Of a stretch of DNA of 64,000 nucleotides, positions 42,348 through 51,110 are shown piece by piece. Made by a program: the position numbers and the translations under genes. How positions within the stretch are numbered: the first letter of the stretch is position 1; each line of letters starts with the position of its first letter. The stretch comes from Variovorax gossypii. GTDB lineage: Bacteria; Pseudomonadota; Gammaproteobacteria; Burkholderiales; Burkholderiaceae_C. The notes under the pieces are model-generated. The model did no database searches. It was not told the DNA's origin and was given only the letters and a program-made list of their open reading frames with translations. The DNA lies in assembly GCF_003965815.1 (NCBI RefSeq), contig NZ_RXOE01000002.1, forward strand, positions 930,001-994,000, given 5' to 3'.

Positions 42348-45113
42348 ATGCGCACAACGCGCCCTGCCTCGATCCCCGCCTCGATGTTTCGAGCCGTCCG
42401 CCACGCGGTCGGCCTTTCGCTGGTCTCGCTGATCCTTGCCGCCTGCGGTGGTGGCGGCGGAGGTGGAGGAGGCGGCATCGGCTTCCTGCCGACCACCCCG
42501 CCAGCCAGCGGCGGCAGCAATCCGCCCGCCACCAATCCTCCCGCGGACGATCCGCCGGACAACCCGCCGCCCCCGCCCGTGCAGCCGGCCGTTTCATGCG
42601 CGGACCTCAACGGCAAGAGCCTGCCCGCCTCGCTGATCAGCCTGCCCACGCAGGGCGCCACCGTCACCAGCGCCACGCCCGTGGCCGCCGGCGACGCCGG
42701 CAACACGCTCGGCGACTACTGCCGCGTGCGCGGCACCATCCAGCCGGTCGACCCCAGCTCGCAGTCCATCAACTTCGCGGTCAACCTGCCGGAGAAGTGG
42801 AACCAGAAGACCATCCACTTCGGCGGCGGCGGCTTCGACGGCGTGCTGATCGACGGCACCGAGGTCATCCGCTTCGGCCCCGCCGGCAAGCCCGCGCCGC
42901 TCGCGTTGGGCTACGCCACCTACGGCGACGACTCGGGCCACCAGTCGGGCAGCATCACCGACGGCAAGTTCGCGGCCAACGACGAGCAGCTCGCCAACTA
43001 CGGCGGCAACTCGCTCAAGAAGACGCGCGACGTGGCGCAGGCGCTGGTGCTCGCGCGCTATGGCGTGGCGCCGAAGCACGCTTACTTCCTCGGCACCTCC
43101 ACGGGCGGTCGCGATGCGCTGAGCTACATCCAGCGCTGGCCGCTCGACTACGACGGCGTGATCGCCAACGAGCCCGCGCTCAACTACACCGGCACGCGGC
43201 TGTCGAACGTGGCCGTGGGCCGCGCGCTCTACTACAACAACGGCACCGACGGCTGGATGGACCTGAGCGAGACGCTGATGGTGCAGAAGGCCGCGATGCA
43301 GGCCTGCGACAAGCTCGACGGCGCGGCCGACAGCATCGTGAGCAACGTCGAGAGCTGCCGCCAGCTCAACACACAGCTGCTGGCCTCGCTGCGCTGCCCC
43401 GGCGGCACGAAGACTGCCAAGACCTGCCTGTCGGACGCGCAGATCGCCACCGTGAAGGCCATCGAGTCGCCGCTCGATTTCACGACCTATTCGCTGGCCA
43501 ACGGCGTGAAGCGCGCGGGCGGCTACAACCTGCTCGAAGGCGCGCTGGTGGCGGGCCCGTTCACCACGCGCGATCTCGGTACGCGCAACGTGCCGGCCAA
43601 CCCCGCCACGTCGGCCGACGCCAACATGTACGTCACCGGCGACCAGTGGGTGAAGTTCTTCGTCACGCGCGACGCCAACTTCAACACGCTGACCTTCGAC
43701 CCGCTGAACCCGGGCAGCTATGCCGCGCGGGTGACAGAGGTGTCGAACATCACCGACGCGACCAACCCGAACCTCGCGCCCTTCTTCGCGCGCGGCGGCC
43801 GGCTCATCATGCTGCACGGCCTGGCCGACGAGGTGATCAGCCCGAACTCGACCATCGACTACTACAAGCAGCTCATCGCCACGCTGGGCCAGGCCTCGGT
43901 CGACCGGAACGTGCGCTTCTACACCGTGCCCGGCATGGGCCATGGCACCGGCAGCTTCATTCCCAACTGGGATTCGCTGGCCGCGCTCAAAGGCTGGGTC
44001 GAAGGCGGGCTCGCGCCGGCCACTGGCGTGGCGGTGGACGCCGTGGCCGGCACATATGGCCGTACGCGCCCGCTGTGCCTGTTCCCGGCGTGGCCCAAGT
44101 ACCGTGGCAGCGGCAGCCTGGACGCAGCCGTCAACTACAGCTGCGTGACCGAGGTCGGCAACCCGCTGGTCTGCCCGAACCTGCCCGCGTCCGTCACCAG
44201 CTACAAGGGCGGCAACAGCTTCGGCGAAGAGCTGCGCGTGCAGATCGACCCGGCCACCATGGCCTACACCGTGACCATCGACGCGAGCCTGCAGCGCGCG
44301 GCCGGCACGGTGCGCACCGGCACGCTGGTGTCGGAGGGCAACTGCAGCTACGGCAGCGGCGAGAGCGGAGCGGTGTTCAGCTTCGGCGCCGGCGGCGTGC
44401 TCTCGGGCGGCGTGAATGCGCCCAGCGGCGGCGGCTTCGCGCCCCTGCTGGCGTTCCAGAACACCTTCCAGAACGCGGCGACGCCGACGGTGTTCAACCC
44501 GGTGGCGAACATCTTCAATGCGGTGGGCGTGCAGCAGGGCACGGGCGGCACGGCGGCGCAGGCGCTGGCGGTGCGGCTGCGCAATGCCGGCACCTTCCAG
44601 TACTGCCGCGATCCGGCCAACGGCTTCATGATCTACGACGCCACCTGCACGCAGACCGAGAAGGGCTACATCACCTACAACGGCACGCGCGGCGCCTTCG
44701 ACCTGTTCACGACCTCGCCCACCGGCAGCGCAGTGACCACCGGCGGCACGCTCACCGGCTCGATGGTGATCGGCCTCGTCAGCGGCACGGCGGTGCCGAT
44801 GCACCTGGTGCGCGAGTCGGCCGCCAACGCGGGCATGCGCCTCTTCGGCCTGCAGCAGAGCCTGGTCTCCGGCACGGCCGACGGCAGCTATGCGCTGCTC
44901 AGCGTCAAGGGCGAGAACCACGATGCCACGGTGGCCGGCAGCGGCCTTAACCTCGGCGGCGCGGCCGCGGGGCTGAGCTACGACACGCCGGTGCTCGGCG
45001 TGGCGCAGGCCGATGCCGGCCGGGCGGGCAATTTCATCTTCAACAGCGGCGTCCTCGCATTCGTCTCCACCGATGCGGCGAAGGCGGCGCTAGAACTCGG
45101 AGTACGTCATTGA
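42348..45113 (+). CDS. Tannase/feruloyl-esterase family lipoprotein with C-terminal extension
   Basis: A 921-aa outer-membrane or surface lipoprotein. The signal ends in a lipobox (L-I-L-A-A-C) followed by ten glycines and a Pro/Asn-rich linker to about residue 80. The tannase domain has nucleophile G-T-S-T-G-G (Ser251), acid in L-A-D-E-V-I-S-P (Asp494) and base in G-M-G-H-G-T-G (His532). It hydrolyses ester or depside bonds of phenolics in this family. About 300 residues after it contain beta-rich, Gly/Ser/Thr-rich sequence without a known domain. The start ATG has GGAGA upstream and it overlaps the next gene by 4 bp. Confidence 0.92.
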   Translation: MRTTRPASIPASMFRAVRHAVGLSLVSLILAACGGGGGGGGGGIGFLPTTPPASGGSNPPATNPPADDPPDNPPPPPVQPAVSCADLNGKSLPASLISLPTQGATVTSATPVAAGDAGNTLGDYCRVRGTIQPVDPSSQSINFAVNLPEKWNQKTIHFGGGGFDGVLIDGTEVIRFGPAGKPAPLALGYATYGDDSGHQSGSITDGKFAANDEQLANYGGNSLKKTRDVAQALVLARYGVAPKHAYFLGTSTGGRDALSYIQRWPLDYDGVIANEPALNYTGTRLSNVAVGRALYYNNGTDGWMDLSETLMVQKAAMQACDKLDGAADSIVSNVESCRQLNTQLLASLRCPGGTKTAKTCLSDAQIATVKAIESPLDFTTYSLANGVKRAGGYNLLEGALVAGPFTTRDLGTRNVPANPATSADANMYVTGDQWVKFFVTRDANFNTLTFDPLNPGSYAARVTEVSNITDATNPNLAPFFARGGRLIMLHGLADEVISPNSTIDYYKQLIATLGQASVDRNVRFYTVPGMGHGTGSFIPNWDSLAALKGWVEGGLAPATGVAVDAVAGTYGRTRPLCLFPAWPKYRGSGSLDAAVNYSCVTEVGNPLVCPNLPASVTSYKGGNSFGEELRVQIDPATMAYTVTIDASLQRAAGTVRTGTLVSEGNCSYGSGESGAVFSFGAGGVLSGGVNAPSGGGFAPLLAFQNTFQNAATPTVFNPVANIFNAVGVQQGTGGTAAQALAVRLRNAGTFQYCRDPANGFMIYDATCTQTEKGYITYNGTRGAFDLFTTSPTGSAVTTGGTLTGSMVIGLVSGTAVPMHLVRESAANAGMRLFGLQQSLVSGTADGSYALLSVKGENHDATVAGSGLNLGGAAAGLSYDTPVLGVAQADAGRAGNFIFNSGVLAFVSTDAAKAALELGVRH

Positions 45114-46477
45114 AAAAACGACTGTCCAGCCTTGCGGCTTCCATGGCCTTCGCGCTGATCGGCGCGGCATCGACGCTGCCCGCGCATGCGGCGCCCTCAG
45201 GGCCCAAGGCGGCCGCCTGCCCGGCGCCGGTGCCAGAGTCGGCGCGCTGCTACACCGGTGAGGACGGCGCGGGTTCCTTCTACTGGATCGCCATTCCGAA
45301 GGATTGGGCGAAGAACGCCGGCCGCGTTCTCGTGATGCACGCCCACGGCGGCCCCGAGACCGGACCGCCCAAGCTGGAGCGCAGCGAGGAAGACCTGAAG
45401 CGCTGGGCAGTCACCGTGAAGGCCGGCTACGCATGGGCCGCCTCCACCTACCGGCGCGGCGGCTACGGCGTGGCCATGGCCGCGGAAGACACCGAACGCC
45501 TGCGCCAGATCTTCGTGCGCCATTTCGGCCAGCCGCACCGCACGCTGCTGCACGGGCAGAGCTATGGTGCGGGCGTGGCGGCAAAGGCGGCGGAGCTCTA
45601 CGCACCGGCCGGCGGGGCGAAGTCTCCCTACGACGGCCTGCTGCTCACGAGCGGCGTGCTCGGCGGTGGCAACAGTGCCTACGACTTCCGGCTCGACCTG
45701 CGCGTGGTTTACCAGTACGTCTGCCGCAACCATCCGCGCCCCGACGAGCCGCAGTACCCGCTGTGGATGGGCCTTCCTCTTGACTCCAAGCTCACGCGCG
45801 CCGATCTCGCCGCCCGCGTGAAGGAGTGCACTGGTGTCGGCCTGCCGGCCGCGCAGCGCACGCCCGAGCAGGCGGCTCGGCTGAAGACCATCCTCTCGGT
45901 CGTGAAGATCCAGGAGCGCTCGCTGCTGGGCCATCTCACCTGGGCGACGTGGCTCTTCCAGGATCTGGTGCAGAAACGGCTCGAGGGCCGCAATCCCTTC
46001 GGCAACATCGGCGTGGTCTACAGCGGCTCGGCCGACGACGCCGCGCTCGATGCCGGCGTGCTGCGCTACGCGGCCGATCCGCAGGCCAAGGGCGCGCTGG
46101 CGGCCGACAGTCAGCCCACCGGCCGCACCGCGCTGCCCACCGTGGGCCTGCATGCGATCGATGACCCGACGGCCTTCGTCGAACTCGAGAACTCCTACCG
46201 CCGCATCCGCGATGCCGCGGGCACCGGCAACCTTCTGGTGCAGAGCTTCAGCAGCGAGCGCGAGCACAGCTACCTGAGCGATTCGGAATACCCCGCGCTC
46301 TTCGCCGCGCTGCTCGACTGGATCGACAAGGGCGAGAAGCCCACGCCAGAAGGCCTCGCGCAGCGCTGCAAGGCGCTGATGCCGCACTACGACACCGACG
46401 GCAAGAACGGCTGCCACATCCAGCCGGCATGGCAGCCGCCCGCCCTCGAGAGCCGCGTGCCGTCGCGCGCGCCCTGA
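45110..46477 (+). CDS. Secreted alpha/beta hydrolase-like protein
   Basis: A 455-aa exported protein starting at TTG overlapping the tannase stop; GGAG lies upstream. The Sec signal ends A-H-A near residue 27. The hydrolase features are G-Q-S-Y-G-A-G (Ser151), an H-A-H-G-G-P-E oxyanion-like segment, a D-D-P-T-A-F acid and a late E-R-E-H-S-Y-L histidine. No named family fits well. Co-translation with the tannase and the downstream Bug receptor suggests it processes an ester or its product outside the cell. Confidence 0.85.
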   Translation: MKKRLSSLAASMAFALIGAASTLPAHAAPSGPKAAACPAPVPESARCYTGEDGAGSFYWIAIPKDWAKNAGRVLVMHAHGGPETGPPKLERSEEDLKRWAVTVKAGYAWAASTYRRGGYGVAMAAEDTERLRQIFVRHFGQPHRTLLHGQSYGAGVAAKAAELYAPAGGAKSPYDGLLLTSGVLGGGNSAYDFRLDLRVVYQYVCRNHPRPDEPQYPLWMGLPLDSKLTRADLAARVKECTGVGLPAAQRTPEQAARLKTILSVVKIQERSLLGHLTWATWLFQDLVQKRLEGRNPFGNIGVVYSGSADDAALDAGVLRYAADPQAKGALAADSQPTGRTALPTVGLHAIDDPTAFVELENSYRRIRDAAGTGNLLVQSFSSEREHSYLSDSEYPALFAALLDWIDKGEKPTPEGLAQRCKALMPHYDTDGKNGCHIQPAWQPPALESRVPSRAP

Positions 46478-46509
46478 ATCATTTTTCAATCCAACGTCAC
46501 GGAGACTCC

Positions 46510-47487
46510 ATGAAGAAACTGTTCGCCCTCGCGGCGATCGCCGCCGCCGCCGTTGCTGCCCACGCGCAGGACTTCCCGGGCGGCAAGCCCGTCACCATCG
46601 TCGTGCCCTTCGCGGCCGGCGGCCCGACCGACCGCGTCGCGCGCGACCTGGCCGAGGCGCTGCGCAAGCCGCTCGGCGGCGCCAGCGTGATCATCGACAA
46701 CGTGCCCGGCGCCGGCAGCTCCATCGGCGCGGCCAAGGTGGCGCGCGCCACGCCCGACGGCTACACGCTGCTGCTCAACCACATCGCGATGGCGACCGTG
46801 CCGAGCCTGGTGCGCAACGTGCCGTTCAAGGTCGAGACCGACTTCGAGTACCTGGGCATCGTCAACGACGTGCCGATGACGCTCATCTCCAAGCCCGGCA
46901 TTCCCGCCAGCAACTACAAGGAGCTGAGCGGCTGGATCGCCGCCAACAAGGGCAAGATCAACATCGGCAACGCGGGCGTGGGCTCGGCGTCGCACCTGTG
47001 CGGCCTGCTGTACCAGAGCGCGACGAAGACCGAGATGACGCCCGTGCCCTACAAGGGCACAGCGCCGGCCATCACCGACCTGATCGGCGGCCAGATCGAC
47101 CTGCTGTGCGACCAGACCACCAACACCACGCCGCACATCCAGGCGGGCAAGGTGAAGGCCTTCGCCGTCACCACTTCCAAGCGGCTGGCGCTGCCGACGC
47201 TGAAGGACCTGCCCACGCTCGACGAGGCCGGTCTGAAGAACTTCCAGGTCACGATCTGGCACGGCCTCTATGCGCCCAAGGGCACGCCCGCGCCGGTGCT
47301 GAAGAAGCTCAACGACGCGGTGAAGGTCGCGCTGAAGGACCCGGACTTCATCCATCGCGAGGAGCTGCTGGGCGCCGTGGTGGCGACCGACGGGCGCATC
47401 GAGCCCGCGGGCCACAAGAAGTTCGTGATCGACGAGATCGCGAAGTGGACGCCGGTGATCAAGGCGGCCGGGGTCTACGCGGACTGA
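46510..47487 (+). CDS. Bug/TctC-family periplasmic solute receptor
   Basis: A 325-aa receptor with a compact signal peptide (M-K-K-L-F-A-L-A-A-I-A-A-A-A-V-A-A-H-A-Q) and motifs V-T-I-V-V-P-F-A-A-G-G-P-T-D and D-N-V-P-G-A-G-S-S-I-G. The GGAGACTCC ribosome site precedes the ATG. It closes the tannase/hydrolase operon and likely captures an aromatic or organic acid they release. It is convergent with the deaminase gene. Confidence 0.93.
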   Translation: MKKLFALAAIAAAAVAAHAQDFPGGKPVTIVVPFAAGGPTDRVARDLAEALRKPLGGASVIIDNVPGAGSSIGAAKVARATPDGYTLLLNHIAMATVPSLVRNVPFKVETDFEYLGIVNDVPMTLISKPGIPASNYKELSGWIAANKGKINIGNAGVGSASHLCGLLYQSATKTEMTPVPYKGTAPAITDLIGGQIDLLCDQTTNTTPHIQAGKVKAFAVTTSKRLALPTLKDLPTLDEAGLKNFQVTIWHGLYAPKGTPAPVLKKLNDAVKVALKDPDFIHREELLGAVVATDGRIEPAGHKKFVIDEIAKWTPVIKAAGVYAD

Positions 47488-47509
47488 GGCCGCGCCCCGG
47501 GGCCTGTGT

Positions 47510-47986
47510 TCAGCGCATCGAGCGCGACCAGGCCTCGTACAGGTCCTCGCCCTCGTCGCGCACCGGCAGCGATCGCACGGGCATCTCGCGCTGCTCCAGC
47601 GGCCGCGCGATCTCCAGGTAGCCGCGCTCGGCCGAGAGGTCGTGCGGCTCGCCGTCTTCGTTGGAGTAGGCGTAGTACACCTCCTTCACGCCGGCCAGGT
47701 ACATGGCCGTGAGGCACATGGGGCACGGGTAGCCGCTGGCGTACACGACGCTGCCCGACAGGTCGGTGCCGCCCTGGGCCTTGGCGGCGATGCGCACCGC
47801 CTGCATCTCGGCGTGGGCCGTGGGGTCGCACAGCGCGTCGACCTCGTTGACCGCCCTGGCCAGCACCTTGCCGTCGCGCACCAGCACGGCGCCGAAAGGC
47901 CAGGTCCTGCGCTCGCGCACGTTCCGCATGGCCAGCCGGATGGCGTCGACCATGTACTTCTCCGAGTCTTGATCGGGATGGGGCAT
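47510..47986 (-). CDS. Nucleoside/guanine deaminase-like zinc enzyme
   Basis: A 158-aa cytidine-deaminase-fold protein. The zinc ligands are His58 in T-A-H-A-E-M with catalytic Glu60, and Cys88/Cys91 in P-C-P-M-C. A-Y-S-N-E-D-G near 110 resembles the guanine-deaminase group (GuaD). The start at 47986 is supported by AGGAGTTTCTACAG. In the operon with urate enzymes it would feed xanthine, so guanine deamination is the best guess, but tRNA or cytosine deaminase members are similar. Confidence 0.85.
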   Translation of the reverse strand: MPHPDQDSEKYMVDAIRLAMRNVRERRTWPFGAVLVRDGKVLARAVNEVDALCDPTAHAEMQAVRIAAKAQGGTDLSGSVVYASGYPCPMCLTAMYLAGVKEVYYAYSNEDGEPHDLSAERGYLEIARPLEQREMPVRSLPVRDEGEDLYEAWSRSMR

Positions 47987-48008
47987 CTGTAGAAACTCCT
48001 GCGGCGAA

Positions 48009-48344
48009 TCAGCTGCCGCGATAGGTTGAAAAGAACCAGGGCGCGCACAGCATCGGCACGTGGTAGTGCTGCGCCGCGTCGAAGATGGAGAAGCGCACTG
48101 GCACCACGTCCGAGAGCCCGTCGGCTGCCTTGAAGTGGTCGCCGACGTGGAAGCGCAGCTCGAAGTGGCCGGTGCGCGCGTCCTTGGCCGCGAGCATGGG
48201 CGCATCGGTGCGGCCGTCGGCGTTGGTGCGGGTGCCGTTGATGCGCGTGGGCGGGTTGGTCGCCACGTCGTAGAGCTCCACCTGCAGGCCCGCCAGGGGC
48301 CGCCCGTTGGTGATGTCGAGCACGTGCGTCGAGATGCCGGTCAT
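48009..48344 (-). CDS. uraH: 5-Hydroxyisourate hydrolase (cytoplasmic)
   Basis: A 111-aa transthyretin-like HIUase with S-T-H-V-L-D-I-T-N-G-R-P at the start and the C-terminal Y-R-G-S hallmark. It converts 5-hydroxyisourate to OHCU in urate breakdown. It lies between the deaminase (22 bp gap) and the second, exported HIUase (30 bp gap). Confidence 0.95.
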   Translation of the reverse strand: MTGISTHVLDITNGRPLAGLQVELYDVATNPPTRINGTRTNADGRTDAPMLAAKDARTGHFELRFHVGDHFKAADGLSDVVPVRFSIFDAAQHYHVPMLCAPWFFSTYRGS

Positions 48345-48374
48345 GTCGTTTCCTCTTTCGTCAGTGCAATGGGC

Positions 48375-48896
48375 TCAGCTGCCGCGCGAGTAGGTGTAGC
48401 TCCACGGGCCGAACTGGATCGGCAGGTGGATGCGCTCCGCGACGTTGGCGACGCGGATGCGCACCGGCAGCTTCGTCAGGAAGGGTGGCATGGGCAGCAC
48501 GGCCTTCCTGCCGGCGAAGTAGTCGTCGACGTGCAGCAGCAGTTCGTAGTCGCCGGGCTGGTAGCTGTCTCCGATCAGCAGCGGGTCGTCGGAGCGGCCG
48601 TTGCCGTTCATGACGACGCTGCGCAACTGCCTGTAGCTGCCGCCTTCCAGCCGGGAGAAGTCGATGCGCAGGCCGGTGGCGGCAGCGCCGTGGAAGGTGT
48701 CCAGCGCGTGCACCGTCAGCCGTGGGCTCACGCCGTGCAGCACGATGGGGCCGCTGGCCCGGGCGGGGCCGGCCGGCGCAGCGCCCGGCTGCTGTGCCAG
48801 CGCCCCGCGCGCGGTGAGCGCCGCCGCGCCGAGCGCCAGCCCCGAGAGCGCGAACTGCCTGCGCGCGGGATGGTGGGATACGACTTGATTCGCCAT
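48375..48896 (-). CDS. Tat-exported hydroxyisourate hydrolase-like protein
   Basis: A 173-aa protein whose N-terminus is a twin-arginine signal: A-R-R-Q-F-A-L-S-G-L-A-L-G-A-A-A-L, ending about A-L-A-Q. The rest is a transthyretin-like domain, with L-T-V-H-A-L-D-T-F, the L-H-V-D-D-Y-F-A-G strand and C-terminal Y-S-R-G-S in place of Y-R-G-S. AGGAGACAAGC precedes the ATG. Being next to a normal uraH it duplicates that step in the periplasm. The R-G-S ending is close to, but not the same as, the canonical form. Confidence 0.85.
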   Translation of the reverse strand: MANQVVSHHPARRQFALSGLALGAAALTARGALAQQPGAAPAGPARASGPIVLHGVSPRLTVHALDTFHGAAATGLRIDFSRLEGGSYRQLRSVVMNGNGRSDDPLLIGDSYQPGDYELLLHVDDYFAGRKAVLPMPPFLTKLPVRIRVANVAERIHLPIQFGPWSYTYSRGS

Positions 48897-49018
48897 CTTT
48901 GCTTGTCTCCTGTCGTTGTCTGCCCTTTTTCCGGGCGATGGAACGCCTGGCCGGTGCGAGGGCACACCGGCTGGCGGGAACGGGAACGTGTCGCGGTGAA
49001 GGGAGCGCGCCGGAGGCT

Positions 49019-49546
49019 TCAGCCGTCCAGCAGGGCGTCGATGCGCCCGCGGGTGATGAAGCCGATCTGGTCGAGCGCGGCGCGCTGCTCGGTCTCCGTG
49101 CTCGCCGCCGCGCGCGTGCGCATCGCCTCGAAGATCTGCTGCTTGGTGTTGCGGCGCACGGCGATGATGAAGGGGAAGCCGTGGCGCTCGCGGTAGGCGC
49201 GGTTCAGGTACTGCATCTCGCCCAGCTCGTCGCGGCTGAGCGCGTCGAGCCCGGCGCTGCGCTGCTCGCCGACGGACTCGGCAGTCATCGTGCCGGCCTG
49301 GGCTTCGCGGCCCGCCAGCTCCGGGTGGCCGCAGAGGAAGGCGATGCGGCGCTCCTGCGGCGCCTGCCGCACCACGTCGAGCATCGCGGCATGCAGCGCG
49401 TCGACGTCGGCGAAGGGGCGGCGCGCCCACGCGGCCTGCGCGACCCAGGGGGAGTTCTCGAAGGTCGGCCCGACGGCGGCGACGAAGGCGTCGCGGTCCA
49501 TCTCGTTGAGCGCGGCCAGGTTCAGGCGGGTGGTGGTGAGGGTCAT
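49019..49546 (-). CDS. uraD: OHCU decarboxylase
   Basis: A 175-aa all-helical enzyme making (S)-allantoin from OHCU. It has L-N-L-A-A-L-N at the start, the catalytic histidine in C-G-H-P-E-L-A-G, and L-S-R-D-E-L-G-E-M-Q-Y-L-N-R-A-Y with H-G-F-P-F-I typical of UraD. It sits upstream of the two HIUase genes in the same operon. Confidence 0.95.
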   Translation of the reverse strand: MTLTTTRLNLAALNEMDRDAFVAAVGPTFENSPWVAQAAWARRPFADVDALHAAMLDVVRQAPQERRIAFLCGHPELAGREAQAGTMTAESVGEQRSAGLDALSRDELGEMQYLNRAYRERHGFPFIIAVRRNTKQQIFEAMRTRAAASTETEQRAALDQIGFITRGRIDALLDG

Positions 49547-49581
49547 CGGTCGTACTTTTCTTCGGTGACGATGCCTGCCGC

Positions 49582-50928
49582 TCAGCGCGCGGCGACGGCA
49601 GCTACGGATTGCTTGCGGTGCGAGGGCACGCAGGCCAGGATCAGCAAGGTGGCGCAGATCTCGACCGCCGCCACCACGTACAGGCCGGGCGAGAGGCTGC
49701 CGGTGGAGGTCTTGATCAGGCCCAGCATCCAGGGCGCGCCGAAGCCGGCCAGGTTGGCGATGGAGTTGATCAGCGCCACGCCGCCGGCGGCCGCGGTGCC
49801 GGCCAGGAAGCGGTTGGGCATCTGCCAGAACACCGGGATGGCGCTCATGGTGCCGACGATGGCCAGGGTCAGGCCCACCAGCACCGCCAGCGCGCTGTGC
49901 CCCAGGAAGAGCGCGACGGCCAGCAGCGACACCGCCCCCAGCGCCGCGGCCAGGCCGCAGTGCCAGCGCGATTCCTGGTGCTTGTCGGAGTGGAAGCCGT
50001 TCCAGATCATGCCGACGGCGCCGCACAGGTAGGCCACGGCCATGATCCAGCCCACCGCCACCGGGCTGGCGAAGCCCACTTCCTTGACCAGCGTCGGGCC
50101 GTAGAAGGTCAGCGAGGAATTGGCCGCGATGATGCAGAAGAAGATCAGGATCAGCAGCCAGATGCGCCCGCTCCTGAGCGAGGCCAGCATGCTGTGCTCG
50201 CGCTGGCCCAGCGAGCGGCCGTCGCGCTCGAGGTCCTCGTGCACCAGCTGGCGCTCGCGTGCCGTGAGCCAGTCGGCCTGCTCGGGCCTGTCGGTCAGGT
50301 AGAAGTACGTGACGAAGCCGGCGATGACCGAGGGAATGCCCTCCAGCAGCAGCACCCACTGCCAGCCCGACCAGCCGTTCACGCCGTGCATGCCGGTCAT
50401 GATGGTGCCGGCCAGCGGCCCGCCGATCACGCCCGCGAAGGCCGAGGCCGACATGAACATGCCGAAGGCCTTGGCGCGCCGGTCGTTGGGGAACCAGTAG
50501 GTCAGGTACAGGATGATGCCGGGGTAGAAGCCGGCCTCGAACACGCCCAGCAGGAAGCGCAGGAAATAGAACATCTCCGGCGTCTTCACGAACATCGTGG
50601 CGATGGAGGTCAGCCCCCAGCCGATGGTGATGCGCATGATGGTCTTCTTGGCCCCGATGCGCTGCAGCAGCAGGTTGCTCGGCACCTCGAAGAAGAAGTA
50701 GCCCAGGAAGAAGATGCCCGCGCCCAGGCCGTACATCGCCTCGCTCCACTTGAGCTCGTCGAGCATGGTGAGCTTGATGAAGCCGATGTTGACCCGGTCG
50801 ATCCAGGCCAGCACCCACAGCAGCATCAGGAAGGGAATGAGCCGCCAGATGATCTTGCGGTAGACCCCGTCCAGCTCGGACGGGGTGGAGGAAGGCCGGA
50901 CCGATGCGGCCGCTGTGGTTGATGTCAT
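49582..50928 (-). CDS. MFS transporter (anion:cation symporter type)
   Basis: A 448-aa 12-helix transporter with the D-R-V-N-I-G-F motif after helix 1 and F-P-N-D-R-R-A-K-A-F after helix 4, typical of the ACS/phthalate-tartrate group. I chose the ATG at 50928, preceded by CTGGAGACAAGC. As the first gene of the purine operon it probably imports a purine degradation intermediate, for instance urate or allantoin, although ACS members also carry organic acids. Confidence 0.9.
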   Translation of the reverse strand: MTSTTAAASVRPSSTPSELDGVYRKIIWRLIPFLMLLWVLAWIDRVNIGFIKLTMLDELKWSEAMYGLGAGIFFLGYFFFEVPSNLLLQRIGAKKTIMRITIGWGLTSIATMFVKTPEMFYFLRFLLGVFEAGFYPGIILYLTYWFPNDRRAKAFGMFMSASAFAGVIGGPLAGTIMTGMHGVNGWSGWQWVLLLEGIPSVIAGFVTYFYLTDRPEQADWLTARERQLVHEDLERDGRSLGQREHSMLASLRSGRIWLLILIFFCIIAANSSLTFYGPTLVKEVGFASPVAVGWIMAVAYLCGAVGMIWNGFHSDKHQESRWHCGLAAALGAVSLLAVALFLGHSALAVLVGLTLAIVGTMSAIPVFWQMPNRFLAGTAAAGGVALINSIANLAGFGAPWMLGLIKTSTGSLSPGLYVVAAVEICATLLILACVPSHRKQSVAAVAAR

Positions 50929-51110
50929 GCTTGTCTCCAGGTCCTTGATGTGGGGCGCTGCGATCCGGAACGGCAAAAGGAGCGCCGCCTGCGTGGGCAC
51001 TGTAGGCACAATGGTCCGGCCGCGCGCACGGCGCGCGGAATGTGCGGCATAAACCAGAGCGATAGGTCGCGCCCCGCAAAGGCGCGCCATCCGGTCGAAC
51101 CCCTAGACAC

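Noticed and set aside
51006..51045. GCACA...TGTGC as the LysR site of the purine operon
   Set aside because: The arms are 30 bp apart and the region between is a GC-rich run with many chance dyads; kept only as a remark.
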